Assembly (NCBI RefSeq): GCF_002933465.1 | Contig: NZ_PSZE01000001.1 | Coordinates: forward strand, 124,001 to 188,000 | Direction of reading: 5' to 3' | Length of the DNA: 64,000 bases | Origin: Nocardia nova | GTDB taxonomy: Bacteria > Actinomycetota > Actinomycetes > Mycobacteriales > Mycobacteriaceae | Part shown: positions 12,801-21,477 of the stretch, one piece after another | How positions within the stretch are numbered: the first letter of the stretch is position 1 | Layout of the letters: the number at the start of each line of letters is the position of its first letter | The notes under the pieces: generated by a model | The model's input: only the letters and a program-made list of their open reading frames with translations | Database searches by the model: none | What the model was told of the DNA's origin: nothing | Position numbers and translations under genes: made by a program

Positions 12801-13783
12801 ATGTTGGTCATGATCGTGGTCTCGGTCGGACCGTACCCGTTGTAGAACTCGCGGGTGCCGCCCTCGATCGCGATCGCCCAGCGCCGCACCAATTCCGGCG
12901 GGCAGGCCTCACCACCTGCGACCACGACGCGCAGGTCGTCCAGTCCGGCCGGATCCACCGAGGCCAGGGCCGCGGGCGTGATGAAGGCGTGGGTGACCCG
13001 TTCGCGCCGTAGCAGATTCGCCAATTCGTCGCCGCCGAGTACCGACGGGGAGGCCACCACCATGGCGGCCGCACCGCCGATGGCCAGCAGCAGTTCCAGC
13101 ACCGAGGCATCGAACGAGGGCGATGCGAAATGCAGGGTGCGCGAATCGTTTCCGACCCGATACCGCTCGCGCTGTTCGTCACAGAAACTCGACAGCCCGG
13201 CCTGGGTGACCACGACACCCTTCGGCTTGCCGGTCGAGCCGGACGTGTAGATCACATAGGCCGGATGTTCGGCCCGCAACGGCCGCAACCGATCGGCATA
13301 GGTGACCGGATCGCCGGAGAACTCCTCGAGCCGCGCGGCGAAATCACCGGCGTCGACGGTCAGCCACTCCACCGAATCGGGCAAATCCCCCCGCACCGGC
13401 GATACCGTGAGGCCCAGTTTCGCACCGGAGTCGGAGACCATGTGCGCGACGCGATCGGCCGGATAGTTCGGATCCACCGGCACGAAGCCGGCGCCGGTCT
13501 TGGCGACCGCCCACACCGCGACCACCGATTCCACCGACCGGGGAATACCGACGGCGACCAGATCCTCCGGGCCGATGCCGCGGGCGATGAGCAGCCGGGC
13601 CAGCCGGGTCGAACGCTCGTCGAGCTCGGCGTAGCCGAGTTCGACCAGCGTGGTGGTGGCATCGGCGAACACCAGGGCCGTACCGGTCGGATCCGCCTCG
13701 ACCGCGGTGGCCATCAGCTGGGGCAGGGTGGTGACGCGTGGCCGGCGGGTGCGTGTCGGCCGGACCCGAGCGGGGCGCGTCAT
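2..13783 (-). CDS. Non-ribosomal peptide synthetase NRPS-2 (A-T-C-A-T-C-A-T-C-A-T-E*-C..., continues off the left edge)
   Basis: The reading frame is open for 4594 codons from the ATG at 13783 to the window edge with no stop. Residues 10-510 form an A domain (YTSGSTGKPKG, NGYGPTE, YRTGD, final PVGKLDR) and a carrier site GGNSL lies near 565. C-A-T modules follow with carrier serines near residues 1630 (GGNSL) and 2750 (GGNSL). The fourth carrier near 3806 reads GGDSI, the form that precedes epimerisation domains. An E-like domain (about 3855-4220) and a DCL-type C domain (PVTPLQSGMLFHAL, then HHILIDG near 4445) come next. Residues at the ten A-domain specificity positions read DALFVGGIMK, DVWDFILVSK, DLWHLILVSK and DALFVGGIMK, so modules 1 and 4 probably load the same amino acid; I cannot name it. 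The third C domain has HHIAADA, with Ala for the usual Gly. The start lies 153 bp after NRPS-1, so the two genes are probably one operon. Confidence 0.95.
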   Translation of the reverse strand, partial: MTRPARVRPTRTRRPRVTTLPQLMATAVEADPTGTALVFADATTTLVELGYAELDERSTRLARLLIARGIGPEDLVAVGIPRSVESVVAVWAVAKTGAGFVPVDPNYPADRVAHMVSDSGAKLGLTVSPVRGDLPDSVEWLTVDAGDFAARLEEFSGDPVTYADRLRPLRAEHPAYVIYTSGSTGKPKGVVVTQAGLSSFCDEQRERYRVGNDSRTLHFASPSFDASVLELLLAIGGAAAMVVASPSVLGGDELANLLRRERVTHAFITPAALASVDPAGLDDLRVVVAGGEACPPELVRRWAIAIEGGTREFYNGYGPTETTIMTNISAPLVPGETVTIGAPVRGITEYVLDEHLARVPRGAVGELYITGAQLARGYHLRPGLTAARFVANPFDANGSRLYRTGDLVRWTAAGELEYLGRNDFQVKIRGFRIELGEIDAVLAAHDSVDFAVTVGHTLHSGATILVSYVHAADGAKVDTDELSEHAGQSLPAHMVPTTIMVLDAIPLTPVGKLDRAALPEPVLAAREFRAPSGALEEMVAAVFTDLLDPPGPVGADDDFFELGGNSLIATQVAGRLGAQISARVPARLLFEAATVAELAQRLEPLKGAGGRLALAPMPRPERIPLSLAQQRMWFLNQFDPESAANNIPFAIRLTGALNVEALQAAVADVIERHETLRTVYPSADGAGHQVILPAAQSVPDLAPKPVTEDELPQWLAGYLLAGFDVAAEVPLRIAVAELAPDDHVVAVVVHHIAADGASVAPFTRDLLAAFLARRNSARPSWQPLPVQYADYALWQRALLGDEHDPDSLAAQQIDYWRTTLAGIPDRLDLPADRPRPQIASGRGAEYIFDIAPELHARLEELAQRTGTSLFMVVHAAFAILLARSSGTDDITIGTPVAGRGEAELDALVGMFVNTLVLRTRIDAATTVEQLLAAVKDTDLGAFSHAELPFERLVEVLDPVRSQAHHPLFQAALFFQNMQKPQLRLPGLVAETVEFDGAVAKFDLQLTAVPRVEAGAPAGVSAMFTYALDLFDEPTVATYADRLVRVLEGIVADPAAAVGDIELLDPAERLRILRDWNDTAHRVEPELLLDGYRRAALRNPDAVAVTYEGARLTYAEFDAQVNQLARLLISRGVGPDALVGLAIRRSLDLVVGMYAIVAAGGAYVPLDPDHPADRIAHILDTAQPVCVVTTVADTVAVPARIPVLRLDTMDLGGFDPRPIRPGELLAPVRPDHPAYVIFTSGSTGRPKGVAVSHAAINNQIEWMLAAYPLGSGDVYLQKTATTFDVSLWGYFMPLRAGAELVVATHDGHRDPLYVAETIAAHGVTVTDFVPSMLTVFAAHIAAGSCPTLQDIFVIGEALPPETADAVHAVCDARIHNLYGPTEAAVSVTYWPVGEDDRPTVPIGLPQWNTRVYVLDGRLRPVPVGVPGELYLAGDQLARGYVRRPDLTADRFVANPFGHGERMYRTGDLVLWRDADETRPARLDYIGRTDFQVKFRGQRIELGEIETALLALPGVSQAVALVTGSALGDQLVAYVVAQPRTTLDPERLRNGVKDSLPAYMVPAVVVVLDAFPLNPSGKLDRKALPEPTFSSREFRAPSTPVEEIVAEVFGSVLGLERVGAEDDFFALGGNSLIATQVVARLGAAVGGRVPVRSLFETPTVAGLAATLDSQTHVRRGVELGSIERPQQLPLSLAQQRMWFLNRFDQAETAEEAVHSGSAAYNLPFALRLTGSLDVEALGAALDDVVTRHEVLRTVYPETPEGPVQVILPADTRLGLRPERTAGAAVADAVYALAATPFDVTSEVPLRVRLLEISDLAPGSRREYVLAVVVHHIAADASSMGPLVRDVMTAYAARTSGAAPDWAPLRVQYADYALWQRAVLGSESQSDSIAAQQISYWQRELAGLPDVLELPTDRPRPPVATLAGARVDVRIEREVHAGLVDLARAHGATLFMVVHSAFALLLARLSGGDDIAVGSPVAGRGEAELDDLIGMFVNTVVFRTRVERGEPFTELLARQRETDLQAFAHADIPFERLVEVLNPPRSTAHHPLFQVGLSFQNVARTELELPGLSVAGVDADLDVSQFDLHLIVADAYDADGNPDGIGGFLTYATDLFDAATAESIVERLSLLLAGVVAEAGTPVGDLDILTSAERAELERAATGASHPVVAATLPELLAATIAARPQAVALTADADEQFGGTPAELTYGELGERVHRLARHLISLGVGPESRVALALRRGVDLVVAMYAVSVAGGAYVPVDPDQPAERVGYILDSADPVCVLTTSDIPDLPGRTAPSAAGAATRDWRGRSQSMPALADLGRSAAREDVVRLDELDLSGLSARPVTEADRIAPLLPQHTAYVIFTSGSTGRPKGVAVPHGAIVNQLVWKTAEFGLGADDAVLLKTAATFDLSVWEFWSAAVSGGRLVIAAPDGHRDPAYLNDLIRRTGVTTLHVVPSMLDALLTEARTNAAPQAASPLRRVLAIGEALPAALAQRFAAAHPEVELYNLYGPTEAAVSITAHRVGAADELSVPIGAPEWNSSVYVLDSRLHPVAVGVSGELYLAGAQLARGYFGRADLTADRFVADPFGGGSRMYRTGDVVARTANGELEYRGRTDFQVKVRGFRIELGEIEAALLRLPQLAQAVVVAKSDPRTGDRLVAYLVSADRELDVAQVKSALASALPNYMVPAAFVVLDALPLTVNGKLDRKALPEPEFETTAFRAPSTPVEEIVAGTFAEVLGIDRVGLDDDFFALGGNSLLATQVAARIGAALEVRVPVRALFEAATVGALAARVERTGTERPRLPLVAGPRPDAVPLSYAQQRMWFLNQFDTAATVYNIPVAIRLSGALDVAALRQAVADLVARHEVLRTIYPEAESGGAVQQVLAPGAVSIDLEPVPIGEERVAHEVGHQVASGFDVTTEIPFRIRLFQLAASEFVLVFVAHHIAADGWSMGPLTRDLMTAYVARAGGQAPSWAPLPIQYADYALWQRAALGAEDDPESLVSAQLSYWTTELADLPDELRLPADRPRPAVQSFAGAKVDFAVDSQVHAGLTALAQRHNSTVFMVVHTALAVFLARMSGTEDIAIGAPIAGRGEAELDDLIGMFVNTLVLRSRVTPGRSFAELLADNRETDLRAFAHADVPFERLVEALDPERSTARHPLFQVALSFENLAGTSFELPGLSFTALDPAADTAKFDLLLTLREQRTGSGGEAGIFGEFTYATDLFDRDTVIDFGRRLGRILAAVARDADIAVGDLDILVGSEAEDLAARTGLPAVAPATLPDLMAAAVATNPDGPAVVVGGRAFTYAQLDLASTKLARRLIELGAGPDKHVAVAIPRSLEGVVALWSVAKSGAAFVPIDPTYPYDRIAHMVADCRADLGVTVRAEVADLPDTAGGWIVLDDPNFAYEVDSLSGAPVSDAERLAPLHPDNTAYLIYTSGSTGLPKGVVVTHAGLANFSAEQRERYRLDRDSRALAFASPSFDASMLELLLAIGACGALVIVPPRTFGGAELAEVIRGQRVTHAFLTPSVLASLDSDALASMQVIVAGGEAVPADLVAKWGGAPDGSGRRFHNGYGPTETTIMTNISDPLSPGDVVTIGGPVRGMRALILDSRLRLVPEGVAGELYLGGIQLARGYHDRPGLTAARFVADPYGPPGQRLYRTGDVVRWRRGEPVVEYVGRNDFQVKIRGLRIELGEIDSALMDQPGVDFAVTVGHRTATGTTILVSYVRSAAGVPPDTEALTAELAARLPEYMVPTAIVVLDEIPLTPVGKLDRKALPEPVLEAKRYRAPQTATEQVVAEVIGEVLGVDRVGVDDDFFALGGDSIVSIQVVSRARARGVHFTPRDVFTARTVEALARAATVEAPAAAEQSGPMPLPPAASRALELDPSGRELRAIALDIPADRDPERIRAAVTGVLERHAILSAHLDVEAGALVIPETPAPAILRQFGPGPDAVDLAVRSLGRELDPAAGRTIAFALIAPTEPGESSGAATSLVVAAHGLVVDDTSWRIVVDELSESWAGGHSAPAAVDAGPLGVGRALAASAVAAETVAQLDWWQRHLACAPADAPVEGIDLTARGRVSLVITAEGAAAVDAVAHAYHASIEDVLLTAFALAQERGARADAGDLIGTVVQLAADGRAVAGAESAGTVGGFTSTYPLLVGLTGIDVEQALLGNRAAGDAIAQIKELRRGVPDSGVGFGLLRYLNADTAPALAAAPQGRTAFRYRDLRPARPYPHLPAADLLLDITVDATEDGLLARFDYAAAVFTVDQVKEFAGLWVRALGGLAEHGTHADAGGFTVSDFELVRLEAADIAKLSQDYPDLADVWPVTPLQSGMLFHALLADTSTDVYITQFTLDLGGAVDERRLRVAAQAVLDRHDNLRVAFAADATGNPVQVVLDRVEVPWRSIDLTHLTPEAAEAEAVRMCELDYGRRFAMDRAPLLRFTLFRLAADAYRLLVTSHHILIDGWSTPLLMQDLLTLYAVGARSRQLPAAGSYGDYLRWLIAQDPAAARAQWQRALDGITEPTPLAPVDPSREISAGVGEIGFELSVADTTELTRLAARLGVTVNTVVQAAWGLLIGRSIDRDDVVFGATVSGRPPALPGVETMVGLF
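1120..2220 (-). other. Degenerate epimerisation domain (E*) of NRPS-2
   Basis: The order of the segments fits an E domain. The region of the HHxxxDG motif reads AAHGLVVDDTSWRI, so the second (catalytic) His is Gly. The EGHGRE-like segment reads LAADGRA, with the catalytic Glu replaced by Ala. The later TVGGFTSTYP and VPDSGVGFGLLRYL segments are still recognisable, and the FNYLG segment is replaced by FRYRDL. Epimerisation needs the His and Glu as acid and base, so the domain is probably catalytically dead but still folded. The reading frame is fully open, so this is not simple decay by frameshift. Confidence 0.8.
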
Positions 13784-13936
13784 GCCGTCACTTCCAGCGC
13801 GTACTGTCCGCTGACCACCCGTACCACCTATCTCATCCTGCCTGTCATCACCGCATGCGCCCGCACGCAGGCCACCCTTGTCCATCGATTCCGGCCGCGG
13901 CGGGCGTTACTTTCCCGCGATCGTGCCACCGGTTGC
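13784..13936. other. Gap between NRPS-1 and NRPS-2
   Basis: These 153 bp separate the stop of NRPS-1 from the ATG of NRPS-2. I see no gene, no clear terminator and no clear promoter. The gap is too short to hold the missing half of the adenylation domain that ends NRPS-1. Confidence 0.6.
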
Positions 13937-16900
13937 TCAACGAAGCACATTGTCCTGCAGCACTACCAGCTCGGCCGAACCGAAGGCGGCCGGCGCCGGC
14001 GCGTCCTCGAGCACCACGGCCCGCAGGTCTTCCAGCGGTTCCGGATCCAGCAGGTCCAGACCGGCGCGATCGGTGAACAGGTGGGTGACCCATTCGTCGG
14101 CGAGCCCGTCGGTGCCGACCTCGGCCGGCAACACCATCGACGCACCGGTCGTCCCCGCGCCGACCACCTCGAGCAGCGCGGCGACACCGTCGGCCCGGCC
14201 CTGCCGGAAGGTGCGAGATTCGAAGTCCAGCTCGGTACGAGCCCGCAACCGGTCGACCGCGGCGGCCAGCGCGTCGTAACTGTGGATGCCGTCCGCGCCG
14301 ACGAAGGCCGGATCGGCGCCGCGCAACGCCCGGGTGCGGTTGGCGTAGGTCACCGGCCGCGCCGACTCACCCGCGATTTCGGCGGCGACCGCCGCGTCGT
14401 CGAGGACCAACCAGTCGATACCGTTCGGCCCCGCCTTCGGCCGGGCCGCCGCCACGGTGACTCCGGTCTTGATCTCCAGCTCCGACGGCAGCTCCCCACC
14501 GTCGACGACCGGGACCAGCGCGGCACCGGCCTTGAGCACCGCCCAGGCCGCGACCGCCGACTCGATACCACGCTCGAGCCGGACCGCGACCCCGCTACCC
14601 GGACCGCAACCGCGACCGATCAGAGCCCGGGCCAACCGGGAGGAGCGGGCGTCGAGCTCCTGATACGAGACCGCCTCCTCGCCCCAGGCCAGGGCCGGAC
14701 CCTCGGGATCGTCCTCGACGGCGGCGGCCAGCGCCTGCGCCAGCGCGGTGCCGACGGTGGAGCCGGTCGCAGCCGGGTCGGTGCGGGCCGACTCGACCAC
14801 CACCTCCGACTCGTCGTGCAGGTCGATCGCGCCGAGCAGGATCTGCGGATCGGCGGCCACTGCCGCGAGGATGCGCTCGAATCGATCACCCAGCGCGCGC
14901 ATCGTCGCCGGATCGAACAGGTCCCGCGCGTAGGTGAAGATCGTGACCAGCTCCGCCGGTGAGCCGTCGGATTCGTGGCGCGGCTCGACCGTGACCTGCA
15001 GATCGAACTTCGCCGCCACGGCATCGGTGTCGAGTGCGGCGATGGTCAGGCCCGGCAGTTCCAGCGTCGGCTGCTGGGTGTTCTGGAACGACAGCACCAC
15101 CGTGAACAGGCTCTGCGCGCCACCGCGTCCCGGGGCCACGACCTCGGCGACCCGTTCGAACGGGATATCGGAGTTAGCGAAGGCCGCCAGATCGGTGTCG
15201 CGGGCGGTTTCCACCAGCGCGTCGAAGGTGTCGGCGGTGTCGACACCGGTGCGCAGCGTCAGCGTGTTGACGAACATGCCGACCAGATCGTCGAGCGCGC
15301 GCTCGCCGCGGCCCGCGATCGGCGTGCCGACCACCACATCGGCGGTGCCGGACTGCCGGGCCAGCAGCACCGCGAGCGCGGCGTGCACCACCATGAACAG
15401 CGACGAATTATGTTCGCGCGCAATCCGGACCAGCCCCTCGTGCACCGCGGCCGGGATCGCGAAACCGATCGATTCGCCGCGCATCGACGGCGCGGCCGGA
15501 CGCGGATGATCGGGCGTCAGCAGCGGCGTACCGGACACCCCGGCGAGCCGATCCCGCCAGTAGGCGAGCTGCTTGGCCGCCACCGAATCCGGATCGTCGT
15601 CGGTGCCGATGGCCCGGCGCTGCCAGATCGCGAAATCGGCGTACTGGACTTCCAATGGCGCCCAGCCTGGTTCGCGGCCGCCGGTGCGGGCCACATAAGC
15701 GGTCATCAGATCGCGAGCGAGCGGCGCCATCGAGGAACCGTCGCCGGCGATGTGGTGGATCACCAGTGCCAGCACCTGGTCGGAACCGTTGCGCAGCAGC
15801 AGGGCGCGCACCGGAACCTGTTGAGTCACATCGAATCCGGTCGCCATGAGCGCGGCGATCCGGTCGACCGGCTCGGCGGTGTCCTCGACCGGCAGGCCCT
15901 CCGGCAGCGCCTCGCGGACCGAGAGTATCTCCTGATACGGCAGCCCGCCCGGACCGCCGGCCGGATAGCGGGTGCGCAGCACCTCGTGCCGCTCCACCAC
16001 GTCGGCGACGGCCTGACGCAACGCGTCCGCATCGAGATCGCCGGTGAGCCGGATCGCCAGCGGAATGTTGTAGGCCGGTGATTGCGGATCGAGCTGGTTG
16101 ATCACCCACATCCGCTGCTGGGCCGGCGACAGCGGAATCCGCTCCCCGCGCGCGGCCGGTTCCAGGCGCGGGCGCACCGCACCGGCGGCCGCACCGGGCA
16201 CGATCCGCGCCGCGAGCGCCGCCACGGTCGAGGCCTCGAACAGCTCCCGGACCACGAGGTTCGCGTCGAGCGCCGCGTTGATGCGAGCCACCGCACGGGT
16301 CGCGAGCAGCGAATTGCCACCGAGAGCGAAGAAGTCGTCATCGAGGCCTACACCGGTCGTCTCCGCCCCGGCGACACCGAGCAGGTCGGCGAACACATCG
16401 GCGACGGTCTGTTCGATCGGCGTACTCGGCGCCCGGAAGGCGGCCGCGCTGACGACCGCCGGTTCGGGCAGCGCGCGACGATCGAGTTTTCCGTTCGGCG
16501 TCAGCGGCAGCGCGTCGAGCACGACCACCACGTTGGGCACCATGTAGCCGGTCAGGAAGGCGCCGACCTCGGCGCGCAGCGCGATCGGATCGAGCGGCGA
16601 ACCCGCCTCGGGCACAACGTAACCCACCAGCCGCTCACCGGAATGCTCACCGGTGCGGACCATCGCCACCGCCTGCGCGACACCGGTGCAGCGCAGCAGC
16701 GCGGCCTCGATTTCGCCGAGTTCGATGCGGAAGCCACGCAGCTGCACCTGCTGATCGCTGCGGCCGGCGTATTCCAGCGCGGCCTCGCCGTCGAAGCCGG
16801 CCCAGCGGCCGATATCGCCCGAGCGGTACATCCGGGAACCGGGCGCACCGTACGGATTGGCCACGAACCGCGCCGCGGTCAAGCCCGGACGGCCGAGATA

Positions 16901-19900
16901 ACCGCGCGAAAGTTGTTGTCCGGCAATGTACATCTCGCCAGCCACGCCGACCGGCGCCGGATGCAGCCGGTCGTCGAGCACATAGGTCTCCAGGCCCGGC
17001 AGCGCCCGGCCGATAACGCTGGCCGGATGGTCGGCCAGGCCCTCGTCCAGCGCCAGGAACGACACGTGCACGGTCGTCTCGGTGATGCCGTACATGTTCA
17101 CCAGCTGCGGCGCGGTGGAGCCGTGCCGTTCGTACCAGCGCGCGAGCTGCCGCAGATCCAGCGCCTCACCGCCGAAGACGATGTAGCGCAACGCGAATTT
17201 GGCCGCGACCGTCACCGCGGCGTCGCCGGTGTGGCTGTGCGCCGCGCGGTCGGCCTCGGCGAGTTGATAGAACGCCGAGGGCGTCTGGTTCAGCACGGTG
17301 ACCTGTTCGCGAATCAGCAACTCGCGGAACAGCTCCGGCGATCGCGAGGTGAGGTGATCGACCACCACGACCGCACCGCCGTTGGCCAGCGAACACCACA
17401 GTTCCCAGACCGAGAAGTCGAAGGCGAAGGAGTGGAACAGCGTCCACACGTCGGTTTCGTCGAAGTCGAACAGCAGCTGGGTGTTGGCGAACAGTTCCAG
17501 CACGTTGCGGTGAGTGACGCCCACCCCCTTGGGCACGCCGGTAGAGCCCGAGGTGTAGATGACGTAGGCCAGATCGGCCGGTCGCAGCGGGGCGAGCCGC
17601 TCGGCGTCGGTGATCCGGCCGCCGGCGAAGTTGCCGGTCTCCTCCAGCAGCACCGTCGCCAGGCCAGCGGCGGGCACCGCCTCGCGCAGCTCGGCGGTCG
17701 TGAGCACACACGCCGGCGCGGCGTCGCCGAGCATGAATTCCAGCCGCTGTACCGGATATCCGGTGTCGATGGGCAGATAGGCGGCGCCGGCGAGCAGCAC
17801 GCCGAGCAGCGCGACCGGCAGTTCCTCGGTGCGCGGCACCGCCACCGCCACCAGCGATTCCGGCCCGACGCCCTGGACGATCAGCGCGCGGGCCACCCGG
17901 CTCGCACGCTCGTGCAGATCACCGAAGGTGAGCGTGGTGTCACCGAAGCGGACCGCCACCGCACCCGGCCGGCGCCGGACCTGCGCGGTGATCAGATCCA
18001 CCAGGGTCACCGGCGGCACCGGCGCACCGGGCGAATTCCATTCGTGCAGAACGAGTTCGCGCTCACCGGGGGCCAGCACATCGATATCGCCCACCACGGC
18101 CGCGGCGTCGGCGGCGACGGCATTCAGGATGCGCGTGAACCGATCGGTGAAATCGCGCACCGTCGCCTCGTCGAAGAGGTCGGTGGCGTAGCTGAAGGCG
18201 GCCGAAATGCCCTGCGGCACACCGTGCTCGTCGATCCGCTCGGCCATCGCCAGCTGCAGATCGAACTTGGCCAGTTCGATGTCGAGGTCGACACCGGAAA
18301 CCGCCAGCCCGGGCAGCTCCAATTCGGTGCGGGCCAGGTTCTGGAAGGTCAGCATCACCTGGAACAGCGGATGCCGCCCGGCCGAACGCGCCGGATCCAG
18401 GATCTCGACCAGCCGCTCGAACGGCACGTCGGCGTGGCCGAACGCCGCCACGTCGGTGCCGCGGACATCGGCCAGTACCTGTTCGAAACTGCGCGCCGGG
18501 TCGATCTCGGTGCGCAGCACCAGGGTGTTGACGAACATGCCGATCAGCTCGTCGAGCGCCGCCTCACCGCGCCCCGCGACCGGGGTGCCGATCGCGATGT
18601 CGCGGGTGCCCGACAGCCGGGCCAGCAGCACCGCGAGCGCGGCGTGCACGACCATGAACAACGTCGAATGATGTTCGTGCGCAAGGCGGTTCAGCGCCGC
18701 GTGCACATCCGGGGCGATCTCGAAGTCGAGCGTGGCGCCCCGATAGGACGCGACCGCCGGACGCGGCCGATCGGCCGGCAGGTCCAGTTGTTCGGGCAGA
18801 GCGGCGAGTTCACGGCGCCAGAAGTCGATCTGCGCGGCGAGCACCGACTCCGGATCGTCCTCGCGGCCCAGCGTTTCCCGTTGCCACAGGGCGTAATCGG
18901 CGTACTGGACGGCAAGGGGCGTCCATTCCGGACGACCGCCGCGCACCCGATCGAGGTAGGCGGTCATCAGATCGCGGGTCAGCGGCCCCATCGAGAAGCC
19001 GTCACCGGCGATGTGGTGCACCACGCACACCAGGACGTGCTCGGTCTCGCTGGCGCGGAGCACCCGCAGGCGCACCGGCGGCGCGGCCGTCACATCGAAG
19101 CCGCCCGAGACGGTCTCGGCAACCAGGGCGGCCACCTCGTCCTCGCCCGCTTCGACCAGGGGAATCTCGGGTATCGCCCGGGGATCCGAGACGGGCAGCA
19201 CCCGCTGGTAGCCCTCACCGTCGAGTTCCGGATAGATGGTGCGCAACACTTCGTGGCGCTCCACCAGATCGCGCACCGCGGACCGCAGCGCGTCCACGTC
19301 GAGGCGTCCGCTCAGCCGCACCGCGACCGGGATGTTGTTGACGGCCCCCGCCGGGTCGAAGCGGTTGAGAAACCACATCCGCTGCTGCGCGTAGGACAGC
19401 GGGATGCGTTCGGGCCGCGGCATCGGCCGCAGCCGCTCGCCGGTGTCGGTTCCGGCGTGCCGTTCCACCTGTTCGGCCAGTGCGGCCACGGTCGATGCCT
19501 CGAACAACAGCTGCACCGGCACCCGGGCGCCCAGGGCCGAGCCGATCCGGGCCGCCGCCTGCGCGGCCAGCAGGGAATTGCCGCCGAGTTCGAAGAAGTC
19601 GTCGTCGGCGCCCACCCGGCCGGGATTGTCACCCTCGCCGGGGACGAGCAGAGCCGCGAACACCTCGGCGACGATCTCCTCCACCGGGGTGGCGGGAGCA
19701 CGGAATTCGCGTGCCGCGAAGGTCGGTTCCGGCAGCCGGGCGCGGTCGAGTTTGCCGACCGGCGTCAGCGGAATCTCGTCCAGCGACATGATCGCCGCGG
19801 GAATCATGTAGGCGGGCAACGAGTCCGCCAGGAAATCGTCGAGGGTCGCGATATCGAGCGCCGCACCGGGACGCGGCAGCACGTACGACACCAGCGCCGT

Positions 19901-21298
19901 CGCGCCGGAAGGCAACGCGCGGCCGATGGTGGCGGCGAAATCGATATCCGGATGCGCGGTCAGCGCGTTGTCGATCTCGCCCAGTTCGATGCGGAAGCCG
20001 CGAATCTTGACCTGGAAATCGGAGCGGCCCAGATATTCGATGGTGCCGTCGGATTCGTTGCGGCGCACCAGGTCACCGGTGCGGTACAGCCGGGCCCCGG
20101 ACCTGCCGGTTTCGGCGCCGAAGGGACTGGCCACGAACCGTTCCGCGGTGAGCCCCGGGCGGCCCAGATATCCCTGCGCCAGCGCCGGGCCCGCCAGATA
20201 CAACTCGCCGACCACCCCGGCCGGCACCGGTCGCAGCCGCGAATCCAGCACGAACGCGCCGACCCCGGCGATCGGGGTGCCGATCGTGATCGGCTCGCCG
20301 GCAATCATTTCCGCGCTGGAGGTGGCGAGGATCGTCGCCTCGGTCGGGCCGTAGCCGTTGTAGAAGCGCCGCCCGTCGCGCGCCCAGCGACCCACCAACT
20401 CCGGGCCGAACTTGTCGCCGGCCACGACGACGGCCTCGAGGTCGGGCAGTCCGGCCGGATCGACCGATTCCAGCGCGCCCGGGGTGATCAGCATGTGCGA
20501 AACCTGTTCGCGGCGCAGCAGATCGGCCAGCTCGAAACCGCCGAACACCTCCGGCGGCGAGACCACCAAGGTCGCACCCGACGAGAAGGTCAGCAGCAGT
20601 TCCAGGACGGAGACGTCGAAATTCGGCGAACAGACGTGCAGGACACGGGAATCCTCGGTCACGCCGTAGTGCTCGCGCTCGGCCGCGACCAGACCGCCGA
20701 GTCCGGCATGGGTCACCACGACGCCCTTGGGACGCCCGGTGGAGCCCGAGGTGTAGATCACGTAGGCCGGGTGATCCTCGGTGAGCGGGCGGACCCGGTC
20801 GGTGTAGGAGATCGGATGCGCGGGGCGCGCGCCGATTCGCTCCGAGGCGGCCGGATCGTCGAGTTCGAGCCAGTACACACCCGTCCCCAGCGCCCGGCGA
20901 TGGGCTCCGGTGGTCAGGCCGAGGACCGCGCCGGAGTCGGCGACGATATGCGCGATGCGCTCGGGCGGATAGGCCGGGTCGACCGGAACGTAGGCCGCGC
21001 CCGCCTTGGCGACCGCCCAGATCGCGAGGACGGATTCGATCGAGCGGGCGATGCCGATAGCCACCACGTCGCCGGCGCCGATGCCGTGGGAGATGAGTTC
21101 GCGGGCCAGGCACGACGATCCCTCGTCGAGCTCTCGATAGGTCAGCTGCCGCGCGTCGGCCGGATCGTCGGTCGGCGCGTACCGGATCGCCACCGCATCG
21201 GCGGCGGACTCGACCGCGGCGGTCAGCAGCTGGCCGAAAAGGGGGCTGCCCGACCTGCGGCGACGACCTCCACGAGCGGAACGGCGGGCAGTATCCAT
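13937..21298 (-). CDS. Non-ribosomal peptide synthetase NRPS-1 (A-T-C-A(Thr)-T-C-A*)
   Basis: The protein has 2453 residues from an ATG at 21298 that follows an AGAGGTGA ribosome site; an open TTG lies further upstream. The N terminus is arginine-rich, as in NRPS-2. Order: A1 (about 20-520, [18 protein letters not shown]), carrier GGNSL near 570, C domain (HHIAGDG near 763), A2 (1100-1615), carrier GGNSL near 1660, C domain (HHIAGDG near 1850) and a C-terminal A remnant (2185-2453). A2 reads DFWNVGMVHK at the specificity positions, one conservative change from the canonical L-threonine code, so it very likely loads Thr. A1 reads roughly D-V-L-L-V-A/G-G-I-L-K, which I cannot assign. There is no C domain before A1, so this is probably the initiating protein. 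The LuxR-like gene lies directly upstream in the same direction. Confidence 0.95.
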   Translation of the reverse strand: MDTARRSARGGRRRRSGSPLFGQLLTAAVESAADAVAIRYAPTDDPADARQLTYRELDEGSSCLARELISHGIGAGDVVAIGIARSIESVLAIWAVAKAGAAYVPVDPAYPPERIAHIVADSGAVLGLTTGAHRRALGTGVYWLELDDPAASERIGARPAHPISYTDRVRPLTEDHPAYVIYTSGSTGRPKGVVVTHAGLGGLVAAEREHYGVTEDSRVLHVCSPNFDVSVLELLLTFSSGATLVVSPPEVFGGFELADLLRREQVSHMLITPGALESVDPAGLPDLEAVVVAGDKFGPELVGRWARDGRRFYNGYGPTEATILATSSAEMIAGEPITIGTPIAGVGAFVLDSRLRPVPAGVVGELYLAGPALAQGYLGRPGLTAERFVASPFGAETGRSGARLYRTGDLVRRNESDGTIEYLGRSDFQVKIRGFRIELGEIDNALTAHPDIDFAATIGRALPSGATALVSYVLPRPGAALDIATLDDFLADSLPAYMIPAAIMSLDEIPLTPVGKLDRARLPEPTFAAREFRAPATPVEEIVAEVFAALLVPGEGDNPGRVGADDDFFELGGNSLLAAQAAARIGSALGARVPVQLLFEASTVAALAEQVERHAGTDTGERLRPMPRPERIPLSYAQQRMWFLNRFDPAGAVNNIPVAVRLSGRLDVDALRSAVRDLVERHEVLRTIYPELDGEGYQRVLPVSDPRAIPEIPLVEAGEDEVAALVAETVSGGFDVTAAPPVRLRVLRASETEHVLVCVVHHIAGDGFSMGPLTRDLMTAYLDRVRGGRPEWTPLAVQYADYALWQRETLGREDDPESVLAAQIDFWRRELAALPEQLDLPADRPRPAVASYRGATLDFEIAPDVHAALNRLAHEHHSTLFMVVHAALAVLLARLSGTRDIAIGTPVAGRGEAALDELIGMFVNTLVLRTEIDPARSFEQVLADVRGTDVAAFGHADVPFERLVEILDPARSAGRHPLFQVMLTFQNLARTELELPGLAVSGVDLDIELAKFDLQLAMAERIDEHGVPQGISAAFSYATDLFDEATVRDFTDRFTRILNAVAADAAAVVGDIDVLAPGERELVLHEWNSPGAPVPPVTLVDLITAQVRRRPGAVAVRFGDTTLTFGDLHERASRVARALIVQGVGPESLVAVAVPRTEELPVALLGVLLAGAAYLPIDTGYPVQRLEFMLGDAAPACVLTTAELREAVPAAGLATVLLEETGNFAGGRITDAERLAPLRPADLAYVIYTSGSTGVPKGVGVTHRNVLELFANTQLLFDFDETDVWTLFHSFAFDFSVWELWCSLANGGAVVVVDHLTSRSPELFRELLIREQVTVLNQTPSAFYQLAEADRAAHSHTGDAAVTVAAKFALRYIVFGGEALDLRQLARWYERHGSTAPQLVNMYGITETTVHVSFLALDEGLADHPASVIGRALPGLETYVLDDRLHPAPVGVAGEMYIAGQQLSRGYLGRPGLTAARFVANPYGAPGSRMYRSGDIGRWAGFDGEAALEYAGRSDQQVQLRGFRIELGEIEAALLRCTGVAQAVAMVRTGEHSGERLVGYVVPEAGSPLDPIALRAEVGAFLTGYMVPNVVVVLDALPLTPNGKLDRRALPEPAVVSAAAFRAPSTPIEQTVADVFADLLGVAGAETTGVGLDDDFFALGGNSLLATRAVARINAALDANLVVRELFEASTVAALAARIVPGAAAGAVRPRLEPAARGERIPLSPAQQRMWVINQLDPQSPAYNIPLAIRLTGDLDADALRQAVADVVERHEVLRTRYPAGGPGGLPYQEILSVREALPEGLPVEDTAEPVDRIAALMATGFDVTQQVPVRALLLRNGSDQVLALVIHHIAGDGSSMAPLARDLMTAYVARTGGREPGWAPLEVQYADFAIWQRRAIGTDDDPDSVAAKQLAYWRDRLAGVSGTPLLTPDHPRPAAPSMRGESIGFAIPAAVHEGLVRIAREHNSSLFMVVHAALAVLLARQSGTADVVVGTPIAGRGERALDDLVGMFVNTLTLRTGVDTADTFDALVETARDTDLAAFANSDIPFERVAEVVAPGRGGAQSLFTVVLSFQNTQQPTLELPGLTIAALDTDAVAAKFDLQVTVEPRHESDGSPAELVTIFTYARDLFDPATMRALGDRFERILAAVAADPQILLGAIDLHDESEVVVESARTDPAATGSTVGTALAQALAAAVEDDPEGPALAWGEEAVSYQELDARSSRLARALIGRGCGPGSGVAVRLERGIESAVAAWAVLKAGAALVPVVDGGELPSELEIKTGVTVAAARPKAGPNGIDWLVLDDAAVAAEIAGESARPVTYANRTRALRGADPAFVGADGIHSYDALAAAVDRLRARTELDFESRTFRQGRADGVAALLEVVGAGTTGASMVLPAEVGTDGLADEWVTHLFTDRAGLDLLDPEPLEDLRAVVLEDAPAPAAFGSAELVVLQDNVLR
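13940..14750 (-). other. Shrunken, loop-less adenylation domain (A*) at the C terminus of NRPS-1
   Basis: The segment begins like a normal A domain ([19 protein letters not shown]) and follows the A-domain core for about 270 residues. Where [13 protein letters not shown] should be, it has only [13 protein letters not shown]. The specificity region survives as an alignable but altered stretch, and the NGYGPTE, YRTGD and final lysine parts are absent. There is no carrier domain after it. It cannot activate an amino acid. The next protein starts with a complete A domain, so A* may be a structural or docking element, or a relic of a fused module. Confidence 0.85.
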
Positions 21299-21477
21299 TC
21301 GAGTGTCTTCACCTCTCGCGTCCAGCAGGTCCGCACGGTCGAACACCCCCTCGCGCGGTCCGAGCAATCATATAAGGATGGCGAGCACGACGCGGTGCGC
21401 CGGATCGAACTGGTGACCCGCCGGTACTCCTGGTACTCATCGCTGCCAGGGTGCCTTGATGTTGCGCCTCGTGTCGA

